64,000 nucleotides of DNA from Paenibacillus agricola. Its GTDB lineage: Bacteria; Bacillota; Bacilli; Paenibacillales; NBRC-103111. Below are positions 45,072 to 54,920 of the stretch, in pieces. A model generated the notes under the pieces. It did no database searches. It saw nothing but the letters and a program-made list of their open reading frames with translations, and was not told the DNA's origin. Made by a program: the position numbers and the translations under genes. How positions within the stretch are numbered: position 1 is the first letter of the stretch; every line of letters begins with the position of its first letter. Location: assembly GCF_011440305.1 (NCBI RefSeq), contig NZ_JAAOIW010000001.1, forward strand, positions 248,001 through 312,000, written 5' to 3'.

Positions 45072-46250
45072 ATGAGCAAACCAGCCTTATTTATATATAA
45101 CGAGCATGAAATCGCTTATCGGTTTAATGATGACCATCCCTTTAATCAAAAAAGGTTAACGTTAACCGTTGACTTGCTGCGAAAGCTGGATGCGCTTCCC
45201 GAGCAAGCCATCCTTTCTCCGGCTGCTGCGGAAGATGAACAACTACTAGCTATCCACAACAGCGACTATATCGAAGCGGTGAAAAAGCTTAGCGCAGCTG
45301 CACCAAGTAGTGAAGCAATAAGCCTCGCCCACCGCTATGGGCTTGACACCGAGGATACCCCTTACTTTCAGGAAATGCATGAAATTACGTCCATGGTAGC
45401 CGGGGGCTCCTTACTTGCCATCGATACCGTCATGAATGGCGATATGCTCCATGCCCTGCATTTGGGCGGCGGTCTCCACCATGCACTGCCCAACAAAGGC
45501 GCGGGCTTCTGTGTCTACAATGATGCCTCTGTTGCTATTGCCCACGCCAAAAACCAATACGGTGCCCGTGTGTTATATATCGACACCGATGTGCACCATG
45601 GGGATGGGGTTCAGTGGAGCTTTTATGCAGACCCGGAGGTTTGCACGGTATCCATCCACGAAACTGGCAAATATTTATTTCCAGGCACAGGGGCTGTGAA
45701 TGAACGGGGTGATGGGGTTGCCTTTGGCACTACTATTAATATACCAGTAGAACCTTATACAGAGGATGCATCCTGGCTGGAATGCCTAGAAGAGGTGCTC
45801 ACGAAGGCTATTGTGCATTTTAAGCCGGACCTGATCGTCTCCCAGCATGGCTGTGATGCCCATGCTTATGATCCGCTTTCCCATGTCCATTGCAGCATGG
45901 ACATATATAAAGCTATGCCGCGTCTGATCCATGAGCTTGCTCATAAGCACTGCCAAGGGCGCTGGGTTGCACTCGGCGGGGGCGGCTACGACATCTGGCG
46001 GGTCGTCCCACGCGCCTGGAGCCTGCTGTGGCTTGAGATGACTGATCACCCGCTAATAGCTCAGGTTGAGCTTAATCCCGCTCTTACGCTGCCTCCAGCG
46101 TGGCTAGCGGCCTGGCAGCCACAAAGCCCTGTGGAGCTGCCGGCCACCTGGCTCGATTTGCTTGAGAAATGGGAGCCTATGCCGCGTCGTGACGAAATCA
46201 CGATAAAAAATCGCCACACGAAGGAATTGGCGATGTTGTACTTACCTTAG
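45072..46250 (+). CDS. acuC: acetoin utilization deacetylase AcuC
   Basis: Class I/II histone-deacetylase fold enzyme that reactivates AcsA. Zinc and catalytic residues appear in LGGGLHHALPNKGAGFCVYND, YIDTDVHHGDGVQ and the later SQHGCDAHAYDPLSH. 392 residues. A GGGGGC region precedes the ATG. Ends with a strong terminator shared with glyS. Confidence 0.95.
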   Translation: MSKPALFIYNEHEIAYRFNDDHPFNQKRLTLTVDLLRKLDALPEQAILSPAAAEDEQLLAIHNSDYIEAVKKLSAAAPSSEAISLAHRYGLDTEDTPYFQEMHEITSMVAGGSLLAIDTVMNGDMLHALHLGGGLHHALPNKGAGFCVYNDASVAIAHAKNQYGARVLYIDTDVHHGDGVQWSFYADPEVCTVSIHETGKYLFPGTGAVNERGDGVAFGTTINIPVEPYTEDASWLECLEEVLTKAIVHFKPDLIVSQHGCDAHAYDPLSHVHCSMDIYKAMPRLIHELAHKHCQGRWVALGGGGYDIWRVVPRAWSLLWLEMTDHPLIAQVELNPALTLPPAWLAAWQPQSPVELPATWLDLLEKWEPMPRRDEITIKNRHTKELAMLYLP

Positions 46251-46262
46251 GCTACCTACACA

Positions 46263-46296
46263 AAAGCCCGCTATCCAATTATTGGAGGCGGGCTTT
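46263..46296. terminator. bidirectional terminator between acuC and glyS
   Basis: AAAGCCCGC pairs with GCGGGCTTT, with an inner TCCAAT/ATTGGA pair. A-rich and T-rich flanks allow termination in both directions. Confidence 0.8.
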
Positions 46297-46332
46297 ATCC
46301 GATTGACCATAAGCTTCTAGGCAAACATTAGA

Positions 46333-47715
46333 TTAAAATTGGATTTTCTCTTCGATAAATCTTCTTAGGTCGGTAATTGGCATTCTCGTTTGCTCCATCG
46401 AATCGCGGTGGCGCACCGTTACTTGCGCATCCTGCTCGGAGTCAAAATCATAAGTGATGCAAAAAGGCGTACCGATTTCGTCATGGCGACGATATCTTTT
46501 GCCAATCGAGCCTGCTTCATCATATTCGACCATAAAGTACTTTGCTAAGTCCTCAAACACCTTAAGCGCTCCGCTTGATAGCTTCTTGGACAATGGGAAT
46601 ATTGCCGCTTTGATAGGCGCAAGCGCTGGATGAAAACGCAGTACCGTCCGGCTATCGTCGCCTTCAAGCTTTTGCTCCTCATAAGCATCAATCAAAAACG
46701 CCAAGGTAACCCGGTCAGCACCCAACGAAGGCTCAATACAATAAGGAACATATCGCTCATTGGACTCCGTATCGATGTAATTGAAGTCCTCACCGGAATG
46801 CTGCATATGCTGCTTCAGATCGTAATCGGTACGGTCTGCGATGCCCCATAGCTCACCCCAGCCAAAAGGAAATTTATATTCAATATCGGAGGTGGCATTG
46901 CTGTAATGGGATAATTCATCATCGGAATGGTCTCTCATGCGAATATGGTCTTCTTTTAAGCCCAAATCCTTCAACCAGCTAAAGCAATAAGTTCTCCAGA
47001 ACTCGAACCATTGCATATCTTCGCCAGGCTTACAGAAAAATTCCAGCTCCATCTGTTCAAATTCACGGGTGCGGAATGTAAAATTACCTGGTGTGATTTC
47101 ATTTCTAAAGCTTTTGCCGATTTGACCGATACCAAAAGGGAGCTTCTTTCTCATGGTGCGTTGTACATTTTTGAAATTCACGAAAATACCCTGAGCTGTT
47201 TCCGGGCGCATATACACAACGTTAGAGCTTGATTCCGTTACACCTTGGAACGTTTTGAACATGAGGTTAAACTGGCGAATCTCGGTATAATCGAAAGCGC
47301 CGCAATCTGGGCAAACAATGTGGTGCTCCTTCATCAAATCCATCATTTGATCGAAGCTAAGTCCATCCACTACCATTTCAATGCCTTTTTCACCTAAAGC
47401 GTTCTCGATAATTTTATCAGCACGATGGCGAGATTTACATTGCTTACAGTCCACCATTGGATCGTTAAAATTACCTACATGGCCTGAAGCAACCCAAGCT
47501 TGGGGATTCATCAGGATCGCTGCATCCAAGCCGACATTATAAGGGGACTCCTGGATAAACTTTTTCCACCAGGCTTTTTTTACATTATTTTTGAGCTCTA
47601 CTCCTAATGGACCATAATCCCAAGTGTTGGCTAAACCTCCGTAAATCTCTGAACCCGGAAAAATAAAACCCCGGTGTTTGGCTAAAGCTACGATTTGTTC
47701 CATACTCACTGTCAT
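46333..47715 (-). CDS. glyS: glycyl-tRNA synthetase (dimeric single-chain type)
   Basis: Class II synthetase of the alpha2 type. [23 protein letters not shown] opens the core, a zinc site with CKQC and CPDC spans about 87-145, and motif 2 [19 protein letters not shown] follows. 460 residues. AAGGAGAG lies upstream of the ATG at 47715; an internal ATG four codons on is possible. Cotranscribed with mtnN (25-base gap). No glycine T-box is visible. Confidence 0.96.
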   Translation of the reverse strand: MTVSMEQIVALAKHRGFIFPGSEIYGGLANTWDYGPLGVELKNNVKKAWWKKFIQESPYNVGLDAAILMNPQAWVASGHVGNFNDPMVDCKQCKSRHRADKIIENALGEKGIEMVVDGLSFDQMMDLMKEHHIVCPDCGAFDYTEIRQFNLMFKTFQGVTESSSNVVYMRPETAQGIFVNFKNVQRTMRKKLPFGIGQIGKSFRNEITPGNFTFRTREFEQMELEFFCKPGEDMQWFEFWRTYCFSWLKDLGLKEDHIRMRDHSDDELSHYSNATSDIEYKFPFGWGELWGIADRTDYDLKQHMQHSGEDFNYIDTESNERYVPYCIEPSLGADRVTLAFLIDAYEEQKLEGDDSRTVLRFHPALAPIKAAIFPLSKKLSSGALKVFEDLAKYFMVEYDEAGSIGKRYRRHDEIGTPFCITYDFDSEQDAQVTVRHRDSMEQTRMPITDLRRFIEEKIQF

Positions 47716-47740
47716 GTTTACGTTCTCTCCTTCGATATAA

Positions 47741-48442
47741 TTACCAATTCTTCAATATATGATTGACAATTCGAGATGAATTCTCTGATGCCAGTACCGT
47801 AAATTCAGCAAAATTCACCTCAGCCGACCCATCTGCTTTATCCGACATCGACCGGATCACCACCTGAGGGATGCTGTTCATGGCACATACTTGCGCCACT
47901 GCCGCACCTTCCATCTCTGTGCAAGCGCCTTGAAGCTCGCTGTAGAGCTTGGCAACGGTCTCACGGCTCGCGATAAACTGGTCACCCGACAAGATTCGTC
48001 CCACATGGACACGCCCAGGAAAAAGCTCTGTGCTCGCCTCTACTGCCGCTTGCCTTAGCCGCTCATCCGTTACAAACAAGGAGATATCCTCAAAAGGAAT
48101 CGTCCCTCGCGGGAAGCCAAGCGCGGTTACATCCATATCATGCTGCAGCAGCTCGGATGCTACTACAATATCTCCCACATTTAATCCAGGATCCACAGCC
48201 CCTGCCACACCTGTGAAAATAATCGCGTCTACCCCAAAGGAATCAATCAAAATTTGCGTCGTCACTGCGGCATTAACTTTGCCCACACCCGACTTGCAGA
48301 GTACTACCTTCTTACCATGAAAGAACCCATCCATAAATTGGATCTTCGCTTTTTCACTTATTTGGACTTGCTCCATTTGCCCCAAAAATAACGCAATTTC
48401 TTCCTTCATCGCACCGATGATACCAATTTTATCATATGACAA
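47741..48442 (-). CDS. mtnN: 5'-methylthioadenosine/S-adenosylhomocysteine nucleosidase
   Basis: Cleaves MTA and SAH, feeding the methionine cycle. [13 protein letters not shown] start, [18 protein letters not shown], and [10 protein letters not shown] with the catalytic Glu, then RSMSDKAD. 233 residues. The start is TTG at 48442 with AGGAGG upstream. A small hairpin (48460-48478) sits just before the ribosome site. Confidence 0.95.
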   Translation of the reverse strand: MSYDKIGIIGAMKEEIALFLGQMEQVQISEKAKIQFMDGFFHGKKVVLCKSGVGKVNAAVTTQILIDSFGVDAIIFTGVAGAVDPGLNVGDIVVASELLQHDMDVTALGFPRGTIPFEDISLFVTDERLRQAAVEASTELFPGRVHVGRILSGDQFIASRETVAKLYSELQGACTEMEGAAVAQVCAMNSIPQVVIRSMSDKADGSAEVNFAEFTVLASENSSRIVNHILKNW

Positions 48443-48459
48443 CAGGGTGTCCTCCTAAA

Positions 48460-48478
48460 AACTTTCCTTAGGAAAGTT
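48460..48478 (-). promoter_or_regulatory. hairpin immediately upstream of the mtnN ribosome site
   Basis: AACTTTCC and GGAAAGTT form a perfect 8-bp stem with a 3-base loop, followed on the mtnN mRNA by TTT and then the AGGAGG. It could be an attenuator or operator; function unknown. Confidence 0.45.
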
Positions 48479-48509
48479 AACGTCGTAAGTATAAGCTGAA
48501 ATCTATAGA

Positions 48510-48548
48510 CCCTCATAAAAAGAAAGAGGCTCATATTAGAGATGAGCC
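48510..48548 (-). terminator. terminator of ccpA
   Basis: On the minus strand GGCTCAT and ATGAGCC enclose CTCTAAT, spanning the ccpA stop codon, followed by a T-rich stretch. Confidence 0.75.
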
Positions 48549-49555
48549 ACCGAATTTCTATGAATGATCTCATGGGGCAAAATAACCTGCATAAGTTCCG
48601 ATGCATCCTTCGTCTCTTTATTCATTAGCTTGGTCAACAGCCTCATAGATACGGCACCGATGTCATACATCGGCATGGCTACCGTTGTTAGCTGCGGCCT
48701 TACCATCGAAGCCATACGAATATTGTCTACGCTGATGATTGAAATGTCTTCTGGAACTCTCACACCATTATCTAGCAAGGTGTGCATAGCGCCAATTGCC
48801 ATTTCATCGGTAGCCGCGAAAATGGCTGTCGGACGGTCAGCAAGCTCTAAAAAGTACTTAGATACTTCCAATCCTGATTCATAGCGGTAATTGCCAACCC
48901 TTACATAATCTTCTCTAAAAGGAATGCCAGCTGCTTCAAGCGCTTTTTTGTAGCCTTGGTGACGCGCAAATCCATTAGCTGGATCCTGCAGCGTTCCTGA
49001 TATCATCGCAATGTTACGGTGCCCATTCTGGATCAATAAATTAACGGCATCAAAAGCTGCTTGTTCGTGGTTAATATCCACTGAAGCAAAGGCGTCATTA
49101 TCATCTGTAGTGGCGCATAGCACAATGGGAACGGATGAGGTTTTGAAGGCTTGCAAATGCTCGTCCGTTACAGCTCCGCCCATAAACAGAAGCCCATCAA
49201 CCTGCTTCTCCAGCAAGGTGTTGATGACACGGATTTCCTTATCCTTCTTTTTATCTGCATTACACAATATGATGTTGTAGTGATACATGTTCGCGATATC
49301 TTCGATCCCTCTCGCAAGCTCCGAGAAAATCGTATTCGAAATATCCGGAATGACCACACCAACGGTAGTTGTTTTCTTACTGGCTAAACCTCTGGCTACA
49401 GCATTAGGGCGATAACCGAGACGTTCGATGGCTTCAAATACTTTCTTGCGTGTTTGCGGCTTTACGTTGGGGTTATTGTTCACAACCCTCGATACGGTTG
49501 CCATGGATACGCCTGCTTCTCTAGCTACATCATAAATGGTTACGGTCACGGACAT
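48536..49555 (-). CDS. ccpA: catabolite control protein A
   Basis: LacI-family master regulator of carbon catabolite repression; binds cre with HPr-Ser46-P or Crh. Helix-turn-helix [20 protein letters not shown], hinge [12 protein letters not shown], and a periplasmic-binding core. 339 residues; close to known CcpA. The ATG at 49555 lies only three bases from GGAG, so the GTG at 49549 (MTVTIYDVA) is an alternative start. Located next to mtnN-glyS and near acsA-acuAC, as in B. subtilis. Confidence 0.95.
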   Translation of the reverse strand: MSVTVTIYDVAREAGVSMATVSRVVNNNPNVKPQTRKKVFEAIERLGYRPNAVARGLASKKTTTVGVVIPDISNTIFSELARGIEDIANMYHYNIILCNADKKKDKEIRVINTLLEKQVDGLLFMGGAVTDEHLQAFKTSSVPIVLCATTDDNDAFASVDINHEQAAFDAVNLLIQNGHRNIAMISGTLQDPANGFARHQGYKKALEAAGIPFREDYVRVGNYRYESGLEVSKYFLELADRPTAIFAATDEMAIGAMHTLLDNGVRVPEDISIISVDNIRMASMVRPQLTTVAMPMYDIGAVSMRLLTKLMNKETKDASELMQVILPHEIIHRNSVAHL

Positions 49556-49609
49556 TCGCTCCAGTATGTAAATTGTATTAATACTACGTTCTCTTACCTA
49601 TTAGGCTTT

Positions 49610-49638
49610 ATCATACGACAAATTACGGTTTTTCGCAA
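49610..49638 (-). promoter_or_regulatory. candidate ccpA promoter
   Basis: TTGCGA and TATGAT separated by exactly 17 bases on the minus strand, about 55 bases upstream of the start codon. Confidence 0.5.
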
Positions 49639-49680
49639 TGAAATCAACAATCTCTTTCATTTATAGTATCAAATTCAACA

Positions 49681-49708
49681 AAAAAAGCCAACTGCAACGC
49701 AGCTAGCT
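49681..49708 (-). terminator. terminator of the zinc-ribbon gene
   Basis: On the minus strand AGCTAGCTGC and GCAGTTGGCT pair with G-T wobbles, followed by TTTTTT. Confidence 0.65.
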
Positions 49709-49725
49709 TGTATATTAATCGTTAT

Positions 49726-50145
49726 TTAAGGTGAATCATTAACAGACAATGAATGCTTGGAGATTTGCTCAAGCCGTTTGCGGAGGTCATCTGTCCAAGG
49801 CTGGTCAACCAAGGATTGCGCTAGCAAGAGCAGATCCAACAGCTCGTTGATCCGTTCCTCGACAATTTTCTCGACAGATTCAGCAGCAAATTTTTTATCC
49901 GTTGCTCGAAGCATCAAATAAGCGATCTCATTAAACTCATTAAATTGCAAAAGCTGCTTTTCGGGTGAATTCCCAAATCTTTTAATGACATCTATCAGCG
50001 CTGGCTTGATTTCTGCGAATACTTCACTTCGATTACAAGCCTCGCATGTAAAGACAGGAACGTTTTCAATCTCTACTTTGTTTTGATAGATGACAGTCCT
50101 TAGCTTGACGCCCATTGTACTGCCACACTTGCAAAGCATATGCAA
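49726..50145 (-). CDS. zinc-ribbon protein (YgiT-like N-terminus)
   Basis: Unknown function. CKCG and CEAC pairs about 33 residues apart, with NVPVFTCEACNRSEV between, resemble the YgiT/MqsA-type zinc finger; the remaining C-terminus is helical and Leu/Glu-rich. I start it at a TTG at 50145 (139 residues) because AAGGAG lies nine bases upstream; the ATG at 50163 has no ribosome site. No toxin partner of the MqsR type is adjacent, so a toxin-antitoxin role is not supported. Confidence 0.7.
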   Translation of the reverse strand: MHMLCKCGSTMGVKLRTVIYQNKVEIENVPVFTCEACNRSEVFAEIKPALIDVIKRFGNSPEKQLLQFNEFNEIAYLMLRATDKKFAAESVEKIVEERINELLDLLLLAQSLVDQPWTDDLRKRLEQISKHSLSVNDSP

Positions 50146-50235
50146 CTCATACCACTCCTTCATCGCTCTAAGAAGCCAATAGCTCTTTATCTAGAAATAT
50201 TCTACTTCCAGAACCAAACTCCTGCATGATGAAGG

Positions 50236-50646
50236 TTAGTAATATTTAGCACCCTTTAAGCTCTCAAAGCGAGCTCGAATAAAAGGAACAGAGAGCAACA
50301 GCATAGCTAATGAAGCGCCAATCCCATCATTAACCAAATCCTTCATATCCGGCGTACGACCAGGCACATAGTATTGATGGAACTCATCCGTAACCCCATA
50401 CACCAAACATAATATCACAATAATAGCTTTACGTCCCAAGGTGAGCTTACCGCGAAATGACCAAGCAAAGGTGACCGACAAAATAAAATAAGCAAGAAAA
50501 TGTCCCCAATCCAAGCTTTGCATAAACGGAAATAACAATTGGATTTCGTAAAGCCAGCCCCCCATCTCATTGCTGGTTTTGGAGGATAAATAAAAAATGA
50601 CTCCCATCCAAAAAACAGCGGGAAACAAGCGGATAACTGCTTTCAT
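50236..50646 (-). CDS. VanZ-like family membrane protein
   Basis: Four membrane segments in 136 residues. The family pattern is visible: YLSSKT near the N-terminus, LDWGHFLAYF, and the GVTDEFHQYYVPGRTPDMKDLVND motif. Function unknown; VanZ itself confers low-level teicoplanin resistance but most homologues do not. Three ATGs follow AGGAG in tandem; the third (50646) has the best spacing. Confidence 0.88.
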   Translation of the reverse strand: MKAVIRLFPAVFWMGVIFYLSSKTSNEMGGWLYEIQLLFPFMQSLDWGHFLAYFILSVTFAWSFRGKLTLGRKAIIVILCLVYGVTDEFHQYYVPGRTPDMKDLVNDGIGASLAMLLLSVPFIRARFESLKGAKYY

Positions 50647-50676
50647 CATCATAACTCCTAATTAAGTAGAATGCCG

Positions 50677-51213
50677 TTAATTCTTAGTTTTATAGGCATC
50701 AAGCACACGGATAAATTCTCTCATAAAGGCTGGCAGGTCAGGCGGCCTGCGACCTGAAACGATATTGCGGTCGACCACAACCTCTTCATCGACCCAAGTG
50801 GCTCCAGCATGCTCCAGATCGTCTTTAATGCCAGGAGTTGATGTCATCGTATATCCGGCACAAATTTTGGCAGAAGCAAGCACCCAGCCTCCGTGGCAAA
50901 TATGGGCAATGGGCTTTGCGACCTCATGAAATTCTCTTGTTAATCTTAAAACATCCGCATACCGTCGAAGCTTATCAGGTGCCCAACCACCGGGAACATA
51001 TAAACCTATGTAATCACTGGATTTCACATCTGCAAAGGCATATTCGCTTGTCAAAGGAACGCCATATTTGCCATGAAATACTTGGTTCGCGGCCTGTCCA
51101 ACCAAATGGACCTCAGCCCCAGCTTCACGCAAACGCAGCACAGGATACCACATTTCCAAATCCTCAAAATCCTCATCGACAAACGCCAATACTTTATAAC
51201 CCTTCAATTCCAT
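50677..51213 (-). CDS. DJ-1/PfpI family protein
   Basis: Class I glutamine amidotransferase-like fold. The nucleophile Cys lies in IAHICHGGWVLA; an acidic residue near VDEDFEDLEMWYP and GLYVPGGWAPD fits the PfpI/YhbO group (deglycase or chaperone activities have been proposed). 178 residues from ATG 51213, fixed by GGGAGGG upstream. Confidence 0.9.
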   Translation of the reverse strand: MELKGYKVLAFVDEDFEDLEMWYPVLRLREAGAEVHLVGQAANQVFHGKYGVPLTSEYAFADVKSSDYIGLYVPGGWAPDKLRRYADVLRLTREFHEVAKPIAHICHGGWVLASAKICAGYTMTSTPGIKDDLEHAGATWVDEEVVVDRNIVSGRRPPDLPAFMREFIRVLDAYKTKN

Positions 51214-51273
51214 GATGTACCCTCCCATTTATAAGATCTTGCAGATAACTTATAATTCCTTACTTGCTGTTCC

Positions 51274-53007
51274 TCACTGGGCCAGCACATCCTGATGCAA
51301 ATATTTACTTAATATTTTAAGGACGGCTGTACTGCTCGTGCAACAAAGCAATTCTTTCCAAATCGCCGAGCTTTCATTGAAATGACTTTGCAGCAAGCTA
51401 TTTTTGACTTTTAAAATAGATTGCACCGACATACTGAGCTCCTTGATCTCCAAGCCAAGCCAAATCGGCAACGCCCGAATATCTCCAGCCATTTCCCCAC
51501 AAACACTGACATGGATGTTGGCAGCCTTGGCAGCCTCCACGGTGCTCTTCAGCATACGAAGCACGGCCGGATGGAAGGGGTCATATAAATGGGCTACGGT
51601 CTCGTTCATTCGATCCACTGCAAGCACATACTGGACTAGGTCATTGGTACCAATACTAAAAAAGTTAACCTTAGGAGCCAAAAGATCCGCGATTACAACA
51701 GCTGCTGGAACTTCTATCATTATACCAACCTCAATTTGCTCATTAAACAAAATTTGTTCATCCCGCAATTCCTGCTTGGCTATTTGGAGGACATGATTCG
51801 CTCTATCTAGCTCCTCCACTGATGAGATCATCGGATAAAGCAGTTGTATATTGCCAAAGTAGCTAGCACGTAATATAGCCCTTAGCTGCGTTTTGAACAA
51901 ATCGGTGCGGTCCAAGGAAATTCGGATGGCACGATAACCAAGAGCCGGATTATCCTCATCGGGTAGGGCAAAATAATCCAAGCTTTTATCTCCGCCGATA
52001 TCTAACGTCCGAATGACTACCCGTTTACCATGAAGCTTCTCGGCGACCTGCTTGTAAACTCTAAATTGCTCTTCTTCAAGAGGCAGGCTGTCCCTGTCCA
52101 TATAAATAAATTCAGTACGGAACAAGCCCACACCGGAAGCACCGTTTTTCATTACTTGGTCCAGCTCTTTCACTGTACTGATATTCGCGGCTAGCTGAAT
52201 TTCGATTCCATCTTCAGTCCGTGTAGGAATATGCGCAAGCACCTGAAGCTTATCACGCATTTTGAGCCAAACCGCTTTCCTTGCTTTGTATAACGCTATG
52301 AGTTCCTCTGAAGGATTGATGAAGACATGCCCCTCATCACCATCAATAATCAGGAAATCGCCATTTTGAATGGGCGTCGGCAGCTTTCCTTCAAGTCCCA
52401 GCACATAGGGAATCCCCATCGCACGAGCCATAATGGAAACATGCGAGGTTTGCCCGCCCAGCATGGTGACCATGCCAAGTGCATGGTTCGTATCCAAATG
52501 TACCATCTCGGATGGAGACAGCTCCTTGGCGACCACAATATAGGGCTGCTCCTTAGGGGGAATAGCTTCCTCCAGAGCACCTAGAAGATGCTTTAAGAGC
52601 CGGTTTCCGACATCCTTGATGTCAAGAGCTCTTTCCTTCATATAGGGGTCATCCAGCAGGTCGAACATATTGACAAACTTCTCAATCGCTTCTTTTACAG
52701 CTACCTCGGCCGCCTTATATTGCCGCTGCATAATGCCTTGGACTTCATTCATAAAAATCGGGTCTTCCAGAATCGCCAGGTGGGCATCAAAGATCGACGT
52801 TTTATCGTCGCCTAATACGGTTACGAACTCTTGCTTGATGCATTCAATCTCTGTCTTTGAGGAACGAATCCCGTCATATAGCCGTTCAAATTCGAAGGCC
52901 AAATCTTTAACATCAATCAGCTTTTCAGGGAAGTCCCATTCCCAGGTCGGTATGACAAAAGCTTTGCCCATCGCAATGCCTGATGCAGCTCCAATCCCCT
53001 CAACCAA
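51274..53007 (-). CDS. ptsI: phosphoenolpyruvate-protein phosphotransferase (enzyme I)
   Basis: First step of the PTS: transfers phosphate from PEP to HPr. The phospho-His lies in GGQTSHVSIMARAM, the PEP-binding barrel carries FRTEFIYMDRDSLP, and the active-site Cys is in VCGEMAGD. 577 residues. The start is TTG at 53007 with GGAGG eight bases upstream, overlapping the permease stop by eight bases, so translation is coupled. No ptsH follows; HPr must be encoded elsewhere. Confidence 0.94.
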   Translation of the reverse strand: MVEGIGAASGIAMGKAFVIPTWEWDFPEKLIDVKDLAFEFERLYDGIRSSKTEIECIKQEFVTVLGDDKTSIFDAHLAILEDPIFMNEVQGIMQRQYKAAEVAVKEAIEKFVNMFDLLDDPYMKERALDIKDVGNRLLKHLLGALEEAIPPKEQPYIVVAKELSPSEMVHLDTNHALGMVTMLGGQTSHVSIMARAMGIPYVLGLEGKLPTPIQNGDFLIIDGDEGHVFINPSEELIALYKARKAVWLKMRDKLQVLAHIPTRTEDGIEIQLAANISTVKELDQVMKNGASGVGLFRTEFIYMDRDSLPLEEEQFRVYKQVAEKLHGKRVVIRTLDIGGDKSLDYFALPDEDNPALGYRAIRISLDRTDLFKTQLRAILRASYFGNIQLLYPMISSVEELDRANHVLQIAKQELRDEQILFNEQIEVGIMIEVPAAVVIADLLAPKVNFFSIGTNDLVQYVLAVDRMNETVAHLYDPFHPAVLRMLKSTVEAAKAANIHVSVCGEMAGDIRALPIWLGLEIKELSMSVQSILKVKNSLLQSHFNESSAIWKELLCCTSSTAVLKILSKYLHQDVLAQ

Positions 53008-54892
53008 GAGCGTTCCCTCCCTTAACTGCTTCTTCTTTTAAGACAACTGACATAACGGAAGCCTGTCCTTTTTTGACGCCCTTATACGGTGCAAAGCTCC
53101 AGGATTTGACTTTGTCCACATTGGTAATCAACATGGGGGTGGCGAGCGATTTGCAGTTTTTTTTCACTTTTTCGAGATTGAATTTAACAAGCAATTGGCC
53201 CGCCTCCACCCTGTCGCCTTCTTTAATAAATGCTGTAAACCATTTGCCTTGAAGCTGTGCAGTATCAATTCCGATGTGCAGGAGAACCTCCAAGCCTTCA
53301 TCGGTCTCGATCCCTATCGCATGCAAAGTCGGGTATAAAATAATAATTTTGCCTGATACCGGCGCTACAAGCTCACCTTTTTCCGGCATAAAAGCGACTC
53401 CATTACCTACAAGCTTGCCAGCAAAAATTTTGTCAGGCACATCCTCCAGCGGGATCATCTGGCCCTGCATCGGAGCATTGAATAAGACTTGATGGATATC
53501 CTTACGCATCAGCTTCTTAATTTCCTCACGAATTAGTTCGGAATAAGTGCCAAACACAACCTGCACATTGCCGCCACCTAGCCGGATTACCCCTGCTGCA
53601 CCCAAATGCTTAAGTGCCACGGTATCCATCAACCGGTCATTCGTTAAAGTGAGCCTCAGCCGGGTTATGCAAGCCTCGATGCTCTTAATATTATCCTTGC
53701 CACCAAGTGACTGCAGGATAAGCGGAGACCTGTATGGAATATCCCCCGCCCACTCTTCTAGTGGTGAGCCTTCCTCTCTTCCTGGTGTCGGAATGCGAAA
53801 GCGACGAATCGCCCAACGAAATAAAAAATAATAAAGCAAACCATAGGCAAGCCCGATTACAAGCAGCATCCACCCATTGTTAGACAAATGGAAATTGATC
53901 AAATAATCAATCGCACCTGCCGAGTAGGAAAAGCCGTGGTGGATGTTCAAGCTGTAGGCTATCCACATCGCCAGCCCTGAAAGGATCGCGTGAACCACGA
54001 ACAAGTAGGGAGCCACAAACATAAAAGCAAATTCAATTGGCTCCGTAACCCCTGTTAAGAAAGAAGCTAATGCGGCAGTTAAAAAGGTTGCACGGATTTT
54101 CGGCTTTAAATCCTCCCGCGCTTCTTGAATAATAGCTAAAGCAATCGCGGGCAATGCGAACATCATAATCGGATAAAGCCCCGCCATGTAAGATCCAGCA
54201 CTAGGATCACCCGCGAAAAATCGAGGTAGATCACCAAATACCATTTCTCCACTAGGCTTCTGGAAAGCACCAAGCTGGAACCAGAAGAAATTGTTAAATA
54301 CATGGTGAAGTCCTGATGGCACTAATAATCGATGAATAACACCATGGACAAATGTGCCAAAGCCACCTAGCCCAATAATGCCTGTTGACAGCTTTTCCAT
54401 AAAAGCTTCCATGTAGGGACCAATTTCGATCGTAATTAAGCTAAGGATGAATATGGCCAAGCCCATTAGCAGCGGTACCATCCGAGGACCACCAAAAATT
54501 TGAATCGCTTCAGGCAATTGAATGTTTTTACAGCGATGGTAAAGGATCGCTGCAATAAGGCCTATCAGAATACCACCTGGCACGCCCAAATGAAACTCTG
54601 CCCCCAGGTAATGCCTAGTCGCTTGGATAAACATGATATGACCTATTAATGCCGACATTCCCGATATGCCCGCGCTCTCTGTTAATCCGAGAGCAACACC
54701 TACTGCAAATATCATGGGAAGGTACGTAAAGATTGTATTGCCACAAAATAATAAGATTTCCCCAACTTGCTCCATATGTATATCTGCCCAAGGAAAAGCT
54801 CCTAACCAGAGCAAAATAGCAGCAACGGGTAAGATCATGGTCGGAAGCATTAACGACCGCCCTAACTGCTGCAAGCTTCCCATCCAGTTCAA
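53000..54892 (-). CDS. PTS EIICBA permease, N-acetylglucosamine/glucose type
   Basis: Single-chain sugar transporter with domain order EIIC (about 1-370), EIIB (about 395-470, phospho-Cys in EACITRLRL) and EIIA (about 490-620, active His in LLHIGIDTAQL). HRLLVPSGLHHVFNN and FGDLPRFFAGDPSAG in EIIC match NagE more closely than glucose PtsG, so N-acetylglucosamine is the best guess. 630 residues; the start is TTG at 54892 after GGGAGGGG. Forms a two-gene operon with ptsI. Confidence 0.9.
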   Translation of the reverse strand: MNWMGSLQQLGRSLMLPTMILPVAAILLWLGAFPWADIHMEQVGEILLFCGNTIFTYLPMIFAVGVALGLTESAGISGMSALIGHIMFIQATRHYLGAEFHLGVPGGILIGLIAAILYHRCKNIQLPEAIQIFGGPRMVPLLMGLAIFILSLITIEIGPYMEAFMEKLSTGIIGLGGFGTFVHGVIHRLLVPSGLHHVFNNFFWFQLGAFQKPSGEMVFGDLPRFFAGDPSAGSYMAGLYPIMMFALPAIALAIIQEAREDLKPKIRATFLTAALASFLTGVTEPIEFAFMFVAPYLFVVHAILSGLAMWIAYSLNIHHGFSYSAGAIDYLINFHLSNNGWMLLVIGLAYGLLYYFLFRWAIRRFRIPTPGREEGSPLEEWAGDIPYRSPLILQSLGGKDNIKSIEACITRLRLTLTNDRLMDTVALKHLGAAGVIRLGGGNVQVVFGTYSELIREEIKKLMRKDIHQVLFNAPMQGQMIPLEDVPDKIFAGKLVGNGVAFMPEKGELVAPVSGKIIILYPTLHAIGIETDEGLEVLLHIGIDTAQLQGKWFTAFIKEGDRVEAGQLLVKFNLEKVKKNCKSLATPMLITNVDKVKSWSFAPYKGVKKGQASVMSVVLKEEAVKGGNALG

Positions 54893-54920
54893 ACCAACCG
54901 TCCCCTCCCTCTATACTCCG

